Part shown: positions 33,265 to 42,861 of the stretch, piece by piece
Layout: each line of letters starts with the position of its first letter
How positions within the stretch are numbered: the first letter of the stretch is position 1
Origin: DAINRZ01 sp964634885
Lineage (GTDB): Bacteria > Bacteroidota > Ignavibacteria > Kapaibacteriales > UBA2268
Reading direction: 5' to 3'
DNA: 64,000 nt
NCBI GenBank assembly: GCA_964634885.1
Contig: CAZWLN010000003.1
Location: forward strand, 129,798 to 193,797
Program-made: the position numbers and the translations under genes
Notes under the pieces: generated by a model
Databases searched by the model: none
Told to the model about the DNA's origin: nothing
The model's input: only the letters and a program-made list of their open reading frames with translations

Positions 33265-34932
33265 TTATTTGCCTTCGAAAATTTTCGCCAGAGTCTCGTC
33301 CAACTCTTTTCTCCTGAGTCTGTCCGTTTGAATGATCTTCCCGTCAGGCCCGACAAGGAGATATTTGGGATAGGAGACGCACTCGAAAATCCTTTGAAAT
33401 TCCAGGTGCCTGTCTTCTCCGGTACAAGCGTTCAGCCAGGGCATTTTCCACTTGCCTTCCCTGAAGTTTACTACACTTTCCGATTGATTCTGAAATGCTA
33501 TGCTGAGGATTTCAAAACCTTTGCTGTGGTATTTCCGGTAGGCTTCGTGCAGGTAAGGCATCTCCAGAATGCAGTTGCCGCATGAAGTGTTCCACAGATC
33601 GATAAGCGTATATTTTCCAGCTAATGCCGCATTGTTGATTGTGTCTTTCGCGTTGTCCAGGTTTACAATGTTGAAATCGGGCAGAGCTTTGCCGGCAGCG
33701 ACTTTCATGTTTTTATTGTAACTGCCGAGGACTATAGCTTCATAGTCGGTTCCTGGCATCTGCTCCAGGATAATATCGCAGTATTTTTGGATGAGGGCGC
33801 TGTCCCCGGCTTTTTCTGCGAATTTTAAAATATCTACTGCTGTCCAGCCCCTTGCGTATTCCAGAGGATGGGAGTTGATTACCTTTGTAATATAGTCGGA
33901 TTCGTACTTACCGGTAATGCAGTAGGTTGCAGGGACAATTGCACCGGAAAGCCAGCAGCCCCAGAAAGGTGAATTCCAGGGAATAAGCCTGAAAAGGTCT
34001 TTGGCATACCTCTTGTTAATAATTGATTTTTCCTTTATTATTCTTGAACCGTCGCCGGCAATATAAAAGTAAAAGCCAAGCATTATCTTCTTCGCCTCTC
34101 TGTTCTTCTCTTTGTCGTATTGTGAGCCTATCGAGTCGAGGTACTTCTTTTTAATTGCAATAAGTGCGCTGTCATAGTATTCTAAGGGATGTATTGCAGT
34201 TACCAGATTCATTCTTTCACTGATGTAAAAATTCCGTGTTTTATTGAATTTATCGAAAATCAAGTTCATTGGCGCCATTTTTTTATCATTGAAATCAATT
34301 TGTAAATCCCTTTTTTCTTTTGGGTACTGTGCCAGGTTCAAAGTGATTGCCACAGGCTTCTTGTTCGCTATTGTGCCTGAATAGTAACCTCTCGAATCGT
34401 CATATTTATAGAATTCCGACTGTGGGGCGGCAAAAGCAATTAGGCCGCCGTCAACGCGGTCAAAAGCAACCATGTAATAGAGAGTGTCTGTCAGGCAGGG
34501 AATGACGGCGCTGTAGAGGCTGTCGTTGATTTTTACCATCTTCACGGCAGTACTGTCCAATTTACTTCTGTTGAAATTGCCGATGACAACTATGCTTTTG
34601 TATTCATCGGGTACAGTAATAGGGGACAGCCTTATGGTTATGTCAATCGGCCTTTTCTTTTCATCGTTAAGGATATTATATGATAAAGGGTAATGGCCCG
34701 ATCCCGAGAAACAAAAATAGGTAAAATAGCCTTCGGATGAATTAATCTCAAAACTGCCGTCAGGGTTGACTTTTACTTCCTGATATTTTGACTCCTGACG
34801 GTAGGAAATAATGGCCGACTTCATCGGTTTACCGTCGCTGCCGAGAAGCTTACCCCTGATCAACTGGCCCGCTGATGTAGTTGCAGGCAAAGTAACGAAA
34901 ACGAAGATGAAAACTAAGATTAACGACTTCAT
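33265..34932 (-). CDS. Periplasmic TlpA/ResA-like thioredoxin-domain protein
   Basis: From the ATG at 34932 (MKSLILVFIFVFVTLPATTSA, with AAAGGTG upstream) the protein has 555 residues. It has a signal peptide, an Ig-like/carboxypeptidase-regulatory-like strand region (LIRGKLLGSDGKPMKSAIISY), a long helical middle (about 230-410), and a C-terminal redoxin domain (FNIVNLDNAKDTINNAAL, LIDLWNTSCGNCILEMP, ISYPKYLLVGPDGKI-like). The C-x-x-C pair (CGNC) and the cis-Pro region are intact. Such Bacteroidota proteins reduce disulfides in the periplasm. The substrate is unknown. Confidence 0.87.
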   Translation of the reverse strand: MKSLILVFIFVFVTLPATTSAGQLIRGKLLGSDGKPMKSAIISYRQESKYQEVKVNPDGSFEINSSEGYFTYFCFSGSGHYPLSYNILNDEKKRPIDITIRLSPITVPDEYKSIVVIGNFNRSKLDSTAVKMVKINDSLYSAVIPCLTDTLYYMVAFDRVDGGLIAFAAPQSEFYKYDDSRGYYSGTIANKKPVAITLNLAQYPKEKRDLQIDFNDKKMAPMNLIFDKFNKTRNFYISERMNLVTAIHPLEYYDSALIAIKKKYLDSIGSQYDKEKNREAKKIMLGFYFYIAGDGSRIIKEKSIINKRYAKDLFRLIPWNSPFWGCWLSGAIVPATYCITGKYESDYITKVINSHPLEYARGWTAVDILKFAEKAGDSALIQKYCDIILEQMPGTDYEAIVLGSYNKNMKVAAGKALPDFNIVNLDNAKDTINNAALAGKYTLIDLWNTSCGNCILEMPYLHEAYRKYHSKGFEILSIAFQNQSESVVNFREGKWKMPWLNACTGEDRHLEFQRIFECVSYPKYLLVGPDGKIIQTDRLRRKELDETLAKIFEGK

Positions 34933-35118
34933 ATTAACACCTTTTCCCAACGTTGTTAAACAATACATTAACAAATGGTATCTGATTGAGCCGTATAGTA
35001 TTTTTCCCTTCGTTTTACAATTACTCTGTAATTCTTTCAGTCGTCGAAGTGCGGAACTGTCAGAACCAATGTTCTGACGAAGTAACAGGAAAATATTTTT
35101 TTCAGCCTCATTTTTTTC

Positions 35119-35149
35119 TTGACTCTCCCCTTAGGTCACTGCTTATGTT
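35119..35149 (+). promoter_or_regulatory. MerR-type promoter with 19-bp spacer
   Basis: TTGACT at 35119-35124 and TATGTT at 35144-35149 are separated by 19 bp, the long spacer typical of promoters that MerR-family activators untwist. The spacer contains CTCCCCTTAGGTCA, resembling the left half of drug-responsive MerR operators. It lies 35 bp before the chosen start of the MerR/TipAS gene, which suggests autoregulation. Confidence 0.5.
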
Positions 35150-35183
35150 AGTAAAAGTGTTAAGTAACAATTACGAAAAAGCA

Positions 35184-35924
35184 ATGAAAAATATGAAGAC
35201 TATGCAAATCGGCGAATTTGCCGCCAAAGGCGGGGTAACTGTCAGGGCATTGCGGTACTACGACCGCATCGGCCTCCTGAAACCGTCGATGAATAAAGAA
35301 AGCGGTTACAGGTTGTACGCCTACGAGGATTTCTTCAGGCTGGAACAGATTGTCTGCCTCAAATACCTGGGGTTTCCGCTGGAAGAGATCAAGCGGCTGC
35401 TGCGAAGCGGCGACCGTTTGCCGGAGTCGATGGCATTGCAGAAGAAGTTGCTGCGCATGAAAATCGAACAATTGAATTCTGTAATCAAAGCCATCGAAAG
35501 CATTGAGAACAGCGCCTCCGACAATGAATTCAACTGGAATTATTTCATCAATATAATAAGGAGTATCAACATGGAAAATTCAAAAGACTGGGCAAAAAAT
35601 TATTACAGCGAGGAACAGCTCGAAGAACTCGGCAAGAGGAACTACAGCCCGGAACAGGCAGCCCGGGATGCACAGCGCTGGGATGAACTGTTCGCAAGAC
35701 TCAGGAGTGTGATGGATTGCAGTCCTGAAAACGAAGAAGTGACTTCCGCCCTCGAAGAGTATTACTCACTGATTGGTGAGTTCACACGAGGCAACGAGGG
35801 AATCGAAAACAGCCTCAATAATTTGTGGGGTAACATCGAGTCAGCACCGGACCATCTCAGGCATTTCTATGAGAAGAATGCGGATGTCTTTGCGTTCCTT
35901 GCCAGGATAGCAAAGAAACGATAG
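35184..35924 (+). CDS. MerR-family regulator with TipAS ligand-binding domain
   Basis: The ATG at 35184 is preferred because earlier in-frame codons lie within or before the promoter. The protein has 246 residues. It starts with a winged helix MerR domain (MQIGEFAAKGGVTVRALRYYDRIGLL, residues about 7-75) and a dimerisation helix. A TipAS antibiotic-recognition-like domain follows (YYSEEQLEELGKR at about 135, then a helical bundle to FLARIAKKR). TipA-type activators respond to amphipathic drugs. No transporter is adjacent, so autoregulation is the only target I can propose. Confidence 0.9.
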   Translation: MKNMKTMQIGEFAAKGGVTVRALRYYDRIGLLKPSMNKESGYRLYAYEDFFRLEQIVCLKYLGFPLEEIKRLLRSGDRLPESMALQKKLLRMKIEQLNSVIKAIESIENSASDNEFNWNYFINIIRSINMENSKDWAKNYYSEEQLEELGKRNYSPEQAARDAQRWDELFARLRSVMDCSPENEEVTSALEEYYSLIGEFTRGNEGIENSLNNLWGNIESAPDHLRHFYEKNADVFAFLARIAKKR

Positions 35925-36707
35925 CTGAGTATTTCATATAGCAGGAATATCTCACACGGAAGAAAAGAAATTTCTCACGCAAAGGCGCTAAGCTCGCAAA
36001 GAAAGAGAATTTACGAGGTTTCGAGTAATCATCTTAATCATAGAAATCATATAAATCACAGTTTAGACAGAAAAGAAATTTCTCACGCAAAGGCGCAAAG
36101 CTCGCAAAGAAAGAGGGAAGACAAGAAAAGTCTCACGCAAAGGCGCAAAGCCCGCAAAGGAAGAGAGTAAAAAAAATATTCTCGACCTTATGAAATAGCC
36201 CCGGTGGGGCGACATATTAATAGGCGCAAAGCCCGCAAAGGAAGAAGTAGAATTTAGAATTTTCTCATCCATAGGAGAATTGTATTCCTAGCCTCAGCGG
36301 GGCGACATATTAATAGGCGCTAAGCTTGCCAACAGCTCATCCTTTCTTTCTCCTTCCCCTTGGGGAAGGCCTGGATGGGGTTCGTCAAGAATGATAAATT
36401 CTAAATGCTGAATTAAAAATTATAAAGGTAAGAAAAGCTGACTCGGAGCGTCTTTCTCCTTCCCCTTGGGGAATAATTCCCCTTGGGGAAGGCCGGGATG
36501 GGGTCATTAGTTTGTCAAGAATTCTGAATGCTGAGCCGAGCGGAGCGAGACAGGCGGAGCCAATTCTAAATGCTGAATTAAAAATTATAAACAAAGAATT
36601 ACGAATGCTGAATTATAGAGGTTTTCCCCGCCCCGGATAATTAGATGGGGGGGCGCATAGTTACTGTGTCCGGCGGCACAACGCCGCCGGATGATGATAA
36701 ATTATTT
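35925..36707. repeat. Long composite repeat array between convergent genes
   Basis: At least four copies of CTCACGCAAAGGCGCAAAGC-like DNA with CGCAAAGAAAGAG (about 35961-35995, 36069-36115, 36122-36163 and a partial at 36222-36245) are interleaved with two copies of GGGGCGACATATTAATAGGC (36199-36226, 36291-36323). CTTCCCCTTGGGGAAG palindromes follow at 36352-36380 and 36458-36506, then TTCTGAATGCTGA and GAGCCGAGCGGAGCGAGAC blocks, and a partial hairpin module at 36624-36655. No gene is accepted; small ORFs here are repeat translations. Confidence 0.85.
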
Positions 36708-39485
36708 TTACCTGTTGATCAGAAGTCTTGCCGAATAGCTCTTACCTTCCATGAACAGGCGAACGAAATAGACACCGCTGCCAAGGTTCGTATCAATCGA
36801 AACGTTAGCCGGGAAAGACTCCGCAGATAGTTTCTCTTCATAGACTTTCCTGCCTGTAACATCGACGATGGTTACAAGAATGCCGTTCTTGCCGGTTGCC
36901 GACGGTGAATCGACAGTGAGTGTGAACCTGCCCTGCGAAGGATTGGGATATATTGATATACTGGTTTTATTATCCGCCGCGTCGCTTACAGCGTCCGGCA
37001 TGATGTTCGTTTTCCATACCCCCCTGCCGTAGGTGGCGGCGTACAGTTCCCTCGTACTGAACTGAATCTCGAGGTCTTTAACTATTGCGTTGGGCAGGTT
37101 GCTGCCGTATGGCTGCCAGGACTGCATGCTGTCATTAGTAAAATATACGCCGTAGTTTGTGCCGGCATACAGGGTGTTCTCAAGGCTGCCCGGCTGGTGG
37201 ACAATAGCATTGATCTGGACAGACGCAGGCATGGTCCTTGACACATTGGCCCAGCTTTCGCCGCCGTCGGTGGTGAGAAAAGTATTGATTGTGGAATTGT
37301 ATGAGTATATCGCAGCCCAGATATTCTTCGGGTCCTTGTCGTCGTATTCGATGCTGATGATGTTGGCGGCGTCCAAAGGCAGGCCGTCGGCAGATTTTTT
37401 CCAGGACTTGCATCCGTCTTCGGTAAGCCACAACTCACCGGGAGTAATCTTCCACTGTCCGGTACTGTCCCTGTACCACCCGTAATCTTTATATACTGCC
37501 ATATAGTCGCCGTTTACTGCCGATATCTTAATGACAGACAGTGAGTTTTTGTTAAGTACCGTATCGGTAAGGGTTTGGAAATCGAGAACTTTTTCCCAGA
37601 GGAAGCCGCCGTTTTGTGAACGCCACAGGTTCTTGAAGCCAATATATATGGTTTCGGAGTGGATTGGGTCCATCCCTACGGGTGTAACCCATTTGCCGCT
37701 TTCTGTTTTCCTGATTGTATCGGCTAAACCGGTATAAAGAGTTTTACCACCGTCTGTCGTCTTGCACAGGCCGCCGTTTTGCCATACTCCGTAGAATATG
37801 TCCGGATTGTCGTTGTCGATCATTGTTTCCATCCCGTCGTAATTGGGAATATAATTAAGCCAGTCACCCGAATTATAATAGAAACAGGAGTTGTCCTGCG
37901 AACCGGCAGCCAGTACATTGTTCTGGTTCCTGCACATGCTCATTTTGTAAAACTCGGTAATTGCAAGTCCGCTGCTGAGATTCTCCCATTCGGTAGGGAA
38001 TTTGAAGTCGGGGTGGCCCGGCTTGGCGTCTTCTGCGCTTTTGTCCATCCATTCCCTGATCCATTGTTTTGAGCCGGTCAGCAGCGTCTTCGTCCTGTAA
38101 ACACCACCGTCGTTGCACCAGTAGAAATGGCCGTCCACGGGATTATATGCAGCGTAGTGCTGGTCTGCATGGGTGCTGGCACCGAAGCAGTAAACCCAGA
38201 AACTCACCATATCCCAGTCTGTACCGCCGTTTTCGGTCATCCAGATGTTAATCCCGCCGGTATATACCTTATCTTTATTCTTAGGATCGGCAAGCAGTAC
38301 CAGGTCATACCAACCCTGGCCTCCCTTGTCGGTTTTGTCGCCGCCCCAGGAACCTAGCATATTGTCTGTCGAATCGGTAAGTTCTTTCGCCGTCCATGTA
38401 TCGCCTCCGTTTGTGGACCTGTAAAAGCTGTGGAGCCCTGAAGTGTTGGATTTGACAGCAATCGCATATATGTAGTTGTTGTCGGCGGGGGAAACAGCCA
38501 CATCCAGCCTGGAGACGGCGCCGGACGGCATACCTGTATTGAGCAGGGTCCAGGTGTCGCCGAAATTTGTCGATTTCAGGATGCCTGCCGCGTAGGTGCC
38601 AGAGAGTTGGACCATGGAAGCGTAGATATTCCTTGGATTTTTCGGGTCAATTTCCAGGTCGGTAATTGTAGAGTCGCAAATGTATTCCCAACTGTCTCCG
38701 GCGTCCTGTGTCCTCCAGATGCCGAGGCTGCCGGCAACAATGATTTTGTTAGTATTAAGGGGGTTAATGATGACCTTCTTAAGCAGTGAATTGAGGTAAG
38801 TACCGTCGTTTACAAGATTCGTAAGGTTCCAGGTTGTGCCTCCGTCTGTGGATTTGATGACGCCGTGAGCTTTACTGCTCCTGACGGCGCTTTCACCGTC
38901 CATGTCGCCTGTAGCGGCGTAAAGTATGTCGGGATTCTTCGGATCGACAGCGATGTCGCTGACGGCGAGAGTCGAAAGGAAATCGCCCTGCGGCAACCAG
39001 GTCTTACCGTCGTCAATCGTCTTCCAAATCCCGCCTCCGGGAGTACCTATCCAGAAAGTGCCGGCAACGGTCGGGTGAAACGCCACACAGTTAATCCTGC
39101 CCATAGAATAGCAGGAGCGTGGTTCGTAAGTAGGCGGCATCTCGATGGGTCCCACAGGTACCCAGCCTGTTTCGGAGAGCAGCCTGTCTTCCCTCGATTT
39201 ATTTATTTTATTTATGCAGTCTTTCATGTCGAGCGAGTAGTATTTGAAACTGCCGTCAGGGTTGTAGTCCATCCTGTGGTTCCAGAGCCACCTGTGTATC
39301 CAGTTGTTGTCCTCTCCGGCCCTGTTGGTACTGTGTTGGAGTACATTCTTAAACAGGGATTCCATCGTGAAATAGCTGATTGATTTGGCAGTCCCTGCTG
39401 CCTGCTTTTCAGCGGCAAGTGCGCCGGTGGCAGCCAGTGAGCAGAAGCAGGCAATCAGCAATGTATTCAATAGTTTCTTAATCAT
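36708..39485 (-). CDS. Large secreted BNR/sortilin-like propeller with T9SS tail
   Basis: The ATG at 39485 (MIKKLLNTLLIACFCSLAATGALA, GGTGGAG upstream) gives 925 residues; an in-frame GTG four codons earlier is less likely. Many Asp-box repeats form two or more propellers (KTIDDGKTWLPQG, KSTDGGTTWN, RTQDAGDSWE, RSTNGGDTWTA, RSQNGGFLWEK), often followed by DPKNP segments, as in VPS10/sortilin-like surface proteins. The C-terminus is a T9SS sorting domain (SIYPNPSQGRFTLTV, ILVTIVDVTGRKVY, LGSGVYFVRL, LLINR). It probably sits on the surface or is released. Ligand unknown. Confidence 0.88.
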   Translation of the reverse strand: MIKKLLNTLLIACFCSLAATGALAAEKQAAGTAKSISYFTMESLFKNVLQHSTNRAGEDNNWIHRWLWNHRMDYNPDGSFKYYSLDMKDCINKINKSREDRLLSETGWVPVGPIEMPPTYEPRSCYSMGRINCVAFHPTVAGTFWIGTPGGGIWKTIDDGKTWLPQGDFLSTLAVSDIAVDPKNPDILYAATGDMDGESAVRSSKAHGVIKSTDGGTTWNLTNLVNDGTYLNSLLKKVIINPLNTNKIIVAGSLGIWRTQDAGDSWEYICDSTITDLEIDPKNPRNIYASMVQLSGTYAAGILKSTNFGDTWTLLNTGMPSGAVSRLDVAVSPADNNYIYAIAVKSNTSGLHSFYRSTNGGDTWTAKELTDSTDNMLGSWGGDKTDKGGQGWYDLVLLADPKNKDKVYTGGINIWMTENGGTDWDMVSFWVYCFGASTHADQHYAAYNPVDGHFYWCNDGGVYRTKTLLTGSKQWIREWMDKSAEDAKPGHPDFKFPTEWENLSSGLAITEFYKMSMCRNQNNVLAAGSQDNSCFYYNSGDWLNYIPNYDGMETMIDNDNPDIFYGVWQNGGLCKTTDGGKTLYTGLADTIRKTESGKWVTPVGMDPIHSETIYIGFKNLWRSQNGGFLWEKVLDFQTLTDTVLNKNSLSVIKISAVNGDYMAVYKDYGWYRDSTGQWKITPGELWLTEDGCKSWKKSADGLPLDAANIISIEYDDKDPKNIWAAIYSYNSTINTFLTTDGGESWANVSRTMPASVQINAIVHQPGSLENTLYAGTNYGVYFTNDSMQSWQPYGSNLPNAIVKDLEIQFSTRELYAATYGRGVWKTNIMPDAVSDAADNKTSISIYPNPSQGRFTLTVDSPSATGKNGILVTIVDVTGRKVYEEKLSAESFPANVSIDTNLGSGVYFVRLFMEGKSYSARLLINR

Positions 39486-39635
39486 AGTTTTCTCCACCTC
39501 TTATCCAAACACTTATTCATAATATAAATATAAATTAATGCTTTTTGAGAATATTTATATATTATTTTTTACTGGTATAGAAATCATTTGCAGATAATTG
39601 GTATGGAATACCACCTGTTGCTCTTATGCGGGCCA

Positions 39636-40250
39636 TTATTCAGTTTTAAACCATTTGCAGATCAGAGTGCGCAGTTTTTGGAATGCGGCGTCTGTACACT
39701 TGCTGTAACTTGCATTTTGCGCAATATTCCTGTAAATGTCGGATGAACGTGGGGTTTTGCAAAGAGTTAATGCTTTTTCAAATGCTTCTTTTGGTTTCAT
39801 TGGCTTATCGTTTAAATGAAAACCGAAACCACCGGATTCAAGCATACTACGAATGCTGCTTTTCTCCTCCCAGTCAATGGCAGATTGAATATGAATTTCA
39901 TTAACCTATACCCAATTTTCCAATTCAGGATCTATCACAGCAACTCCGTTCCTGTCTTTCCAACCATTAGCGTCCAATCTGCTCTCAACTTCCTTTTCCA
40001 GTTCTTCCCGGCTCTTACTTTCACTACCACACCCATCATGATCAAACACAACCAAAGAATAACTATAGTCATTGATAAAAGGCCTCAGGAAATCATGAGC
40101 GCCTTTAAACGTACCCGGGTCCTTGTAAGGATGGGAGAAAATGTCAAACTTAAAATCTTTTATTTCCTCAATCTTCGGCATTCTGGGAAGTAAGCCTTTG
40201 ATTAGAAATTCTGTGTTTTTATCAGCGGTGAGTACAATCAGGTCCTTCAT
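39636..40250 (-). pseudogene. MAD4-like defence protein interrupted by an in-frame amber codon
   Basis: The ORF from the ATG at 40250 stops at TAG 39906-39908 after 114 residues, but the same frame continues for 89 more codons to a TAA at 39636. Both parts fit one family of about 200 residues: VLTADKNTEFLIKGLL, FLRPFINDYSYSLVVFDHDGCG and VIDPELENWV, then after the stop KPKEAFEKALTLCKTPRSSDIY and AFQKLRTLICKWF. Relatives I remember (annotated MAD4 in methylation-associated defence loci) have WVW here, so TGG to TAG is the likely change. It lies 1 bp after the AAA ATPase stop. If only the short form is made, it lacks the conserved C-terminal half. Confidence 0.75.
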
Positions 40251-40251
40251 A

Positions 40252-41523
40252 TCAGGTTAATATACCTCCTGCAAAGAGTACGCTAAGATTGACATCACCT
40301 TTCCAATCTTTTAATTTCGGATGTTCGTTCCCGGGTACAATGTCGGTTTCGCCTTTTTCAGTTTTTGCAAAACAAAGAATGTCTTTTTGATCCAATAAGC
40401 TTATGATAATAGGTGAATGAGAAGCCATTAGTATCTGGGCATTATACACTGATGAAAGGGACTGGTAAACCGTTTCAACTGCTTTTGGGTGAATGCCGTT
40501 TTCCGGTTCTTCAATTAAGAAAACTCCTGAAAAATCCGGCAGGTAAGCCGGAAGTGTCAAAGCCAGCAATCTCAGTGTTCCGTCGGAAACCAGCCAACTT
40601 GGAACCTCGATCCCGTTCTCATATCTGATTTTCAAATAGCGGTGCCTGTCGTCTTCTCTTTCGTAAGTATTTATTGATCGTATTTCAGGTAACGCAGTTT
40701 TAATGTGGCTTATCCATTTCCGGTAATACTTTTCTTGTTTTTTCAAGTCTTCGAGCACCCAAGGCAGATTGGAACCGTCTGTTTTGAACATTCTCGTTTG
40801 TCCGGGAGGGCTTGCCAGCTTAATTTTCTGGCTGTCGAGAATAAATAATTGGATGCCTTCTGTAAGAAAGGTTTTTAACCATGTCGATGCAGGGAATTTT
40901 GTTTCGTCGGCAGGTAAATTCCCTAAAGCAGATCGTTTGGGGCCAAGTTTAAAAGACGGCAGCCAACCTCCCTTTCTATTGTATACTTCAGTCGTTTCAT
41001 TATAAAAATTATCATTTCCTCCGGGTTTCTTTCTGATAATAAGTCTGTATGACCTTCTGTAATATTGTTGATTAAGAATATCTGTTTTAAATGTGCGATA
41101 TTCTGGAAAATCTATTCTAATATTCTTCTCATTAATCTTTTTTGAGAATTTTAGCAATAATACTCTTTCCTCATTGATTTCATGTTCATTATTCTCTTTA
41201 TTCAAATTCAAATTAATTTCATATCTAATAGTATCAAATTCCTTATCCCATAATTTGTTTCTTATTTTCTCGGGTATTTCAGCTTCTACAGCAAGTTCAA
41301 TATCTCCACCCCCGCCGCCAAAAGTCAGGTCGTTGAAATTGGACGACCTCTTGTAAACAGCCTTGTCTATTCCATCGTTTACTATATCCGAGATGAAACT
41401 AATGACATCTAAGAAAGTAGTCTTGCCGCTCGCATTCGCGCCAATTAATACCTGAAACCTGCCTAATTCCTGATGAATATATTTCAGGCACCTGTAATTC
41501 TTTGCTTCAACCAGTTTAATCAT
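40252..41523 (-). CDS. AAA15/OLD-like ABC-type ATPase, defence-associated
   Basis: The 423-residue ATPase has Walker A GANASGKTT (residues 28-36), a signature-like stretch SWLVSDGTLRLLALTLPAYL, Walker B VFLIEEPENGIHP and a switch histidine in ILMASHSPIIISLL. It is the SMC/RecF-like fold of single-gene AAA15 ATPases that drive many anti-phage systems with a small effector partner. The partner here is the MAD4-like gene whose ATG lies 1 bp after this stop. I recall the ATPase of that pair as MAD3. No methyltransferase or restriction gene is in the window, so this would be a stand-alone pair. Confidence 0.88.
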   Translation of the reverse strand: MIKLVEAKNYRCLKYIHQELGRFQVLIGANASGKTTFLDVISFISDIVNDGIDKAVYKRSSNFNDLTFGGGGGDIELAVEAEIPEKIRNKLWDKEFDTIRYEINLNLNKENNEHEINEERVLLLKFSKKINEKNIRIDFPEYRTFKTDILNQQYYRRSYRLIIRKKPGGNDNFYNETTEVYNRKGGWLPSFKLGPKRSALGNLPADETKFPASTWLKTFLTEGIQLFILDSQKIKLASPPGQTRMFKTDGSNLPWVLEDLKKQEKYYRKWISHIKTALPEIRSINTYEREDDRHRYLKIRYENGIEVPSWLVSDGTLRLLALTLPAYLPDFSGVFLIEEPENGIHPKAVETVYQSLSSVYNAQILMASHSPIIISLLDQKDILCFAKTEKGETDIVPGNEHPKLKDWKGDVNLSVLFAGGILT

Positions 41524-41748
41524 GTTTTCTTTTCAATACAATCAGGATTATCTTACATTATTTTAATTGAAATATAACAAATTCAATGGAATAAATAAAA
41601 GTAATTGTTATGCCCAAAATCCGAATAAAATATGTCAGGACTTGTAATCTTCAAAAGAAACCCCTGTAAATATAATGCTGTAAATAATGAGTTTTTCCTT
41701 ATATTAGAAATGACTATGATATATTATATATTTTTATCAGGAGAAGCA

Positions 41749-42258
41749 ATGAAATATTTATCATCGTTAATCTTAGTATTGATAGTACTTTGTTCCTGCG
41801 ACAGCAGCACAGATTACTCTTCGGGGCCTCCTGTTTTACTTCCACCGGTAATTACCGGATGGGTGAGGGTTTACGAGACAGGGGAGATTGGAAGGCCCTT
41901 AGGTAAACTCCAGGATAAGCTCAAAGGGAATATTGCTGAAATATATTACATGGTTCCTACACCTTCCCATTCGATATTTGCTTGTTTAGTTAAACTCAAA
42001 AAGGCTTCCAATGTGAGCATCTGGATTGTTCCCGGCAGCAGTTCAGGAGATTTTGAGATGGAAAACATGGGATTTGCAAATGTTTGTAAGTCCGGTAACG
42101 TACAATCAATACTTGTACACAGCGGATTGTTGGAAGTCGGCGAACACAAGTTGTATGTAGATTGGAACAAAATCAGCAACGCTTCCGGTATTGGATTGTT
42201 CAGGTTGTATGTACAAGCCGGGGATGAATTGCTCTGGACAGATGGATTACATTATTAA
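41749..42258 (+). CDS. Small lipoprotein, function unknown
   Basis: The start at 41749 (MKYLSSLILVLIVLCSCDSS) has CAGGAGAAGCA before it and gives a classic lipobox (VLCSC). The 169-residue mature part is rich in beta-strand and reads WVRVYETGEIGRPLG, YYMVPTPSHSIFACLVKLKKA and LEVGEHKLYVDWNK. I do not recognise the family. The longer ORF from 41632 is rejected. It is 20 bp before the barrel-like gene and probably co-transcribed with it. Confidence 0.75.
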   Translation: MKYLSSLILVLIVLCSCDSSTDYSSGPPVLLPPVITGWVRVYETGEIGRPLGKLQDKLKGNIAEIYYMVPTPSHSIFACLVKLKKASNVSIWIVPGSSSGDFEMENMGFANVCKSGNVQSILVHSGLLEVGEHKLYVDWNKISNASGIGLFRLYVQAGDELLWTDGLHY

Positions 42259-42278
42259 TTATATACAGGAGAAAAAAT

Positions 42279-42776
42279 ATGAAAAAAGTTGTATTGGTAA
42301 TAATAGGTATAATCATGTTGGGCGCCGCCGCCCAGTCAAAGGAACCCAATGCCGACCGCGGGATGGGTATGGGAGCATCTTTCCAGGGAGAGCAATCGGA
42401 CGTTCTGTTACAATTCCCTTTTTCTGAAAGCATTACCTTTGGGCCCTATTTCCGGTTTTTCTATGCTGAAGACCGGGGCTTTGACTATGGCATTGGAGCT
42501 TTCAGCAAATTCTATATCAATAACAAAAAGGTCTCTCCCTTCATTTGCGCTCAACTTGGAATAATGATAAGTTCACCGGAAGTTGGAGACAACCTGACAG
42601 ACATAATAGCTGGAGGGGGGGTAGGTATGGATTACTTTTTAGACAACAACATTTCAATTGGGATACATGCTATGCTCGTAGTTACAAAATCAGATGATCA
42701 TTCTTCAAGGTTCGGCAACCCCGGGGGTGTTAACATAAATACCAGTACAGGCCTTACCGCATTTATATATTTATAA
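42279..42776 (+). CDS. Small outer-membrane beta-barrel-like protein
   Basis: The 165-residue protein has a signal peptide (MKKVVLVIIGIIMLGAAAQS) and alternating hydrophobic strands ending in an aromatic or hydrophobic residue (ITFGPYFRFFYAEDR, FDYGIGAFSKFYI, SPFICAQLGIMIS, ISIGIHAMLVVTK, STGLTAFIYL). This suggests an eight-stranded outer-membrane barrel of the OmpA/OmpW-like size. It follows the lipoprotein at 41749 and is closed by a terminator. Confidence 0.75.
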   Translation: MKKVVLVIIGIIMLGAAAQSKEPNADRGMGMGASFQGEQSDVLLQFPFSESITFGPYFRFFYAEDRGFDYGIGAFSKFYINNKKVSPFICAQLGIMISSPEVGDNLTDIIAGGGVGMDYFLDNNISIGIHAMLVVTKSDDHSSRFGNPGGVNINTSTGLTAFIYL

Positions 42777-42801
42777 GCAGGTTTTTCCATTCGTATAATA
42801 T

Positions 42802-42826
42802 AGGCTGCCCCTGAACTGAGCAGCCT
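42802..42826 (+). terminator. Rho-independent terminator
   Basis: AGGCTGC and GCAGCCT pair around an 11-nt loop and are followed by TTCCCATTTTTA. The hairpin lies 25 bp after the barrel-like gene stop. Confidence 0.75.
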
Positions 42827-42861
42827 TTCCCATTTTTAAAGTACCGGGCTTATTGCCGGGT

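Noticed and set aside
36063..36594. 69-residue ORFs in the 36-kb array
   Set aside because: They are translations of CGCAAAGGCGC-type and CTTCCCC repeats in different frames.
39683..40193. Plus-strand ORFs opposite the MAD4-like gene
   Set aside because: The minus-strand frame carries family motifs on both sides of the amber codon, while these have none.
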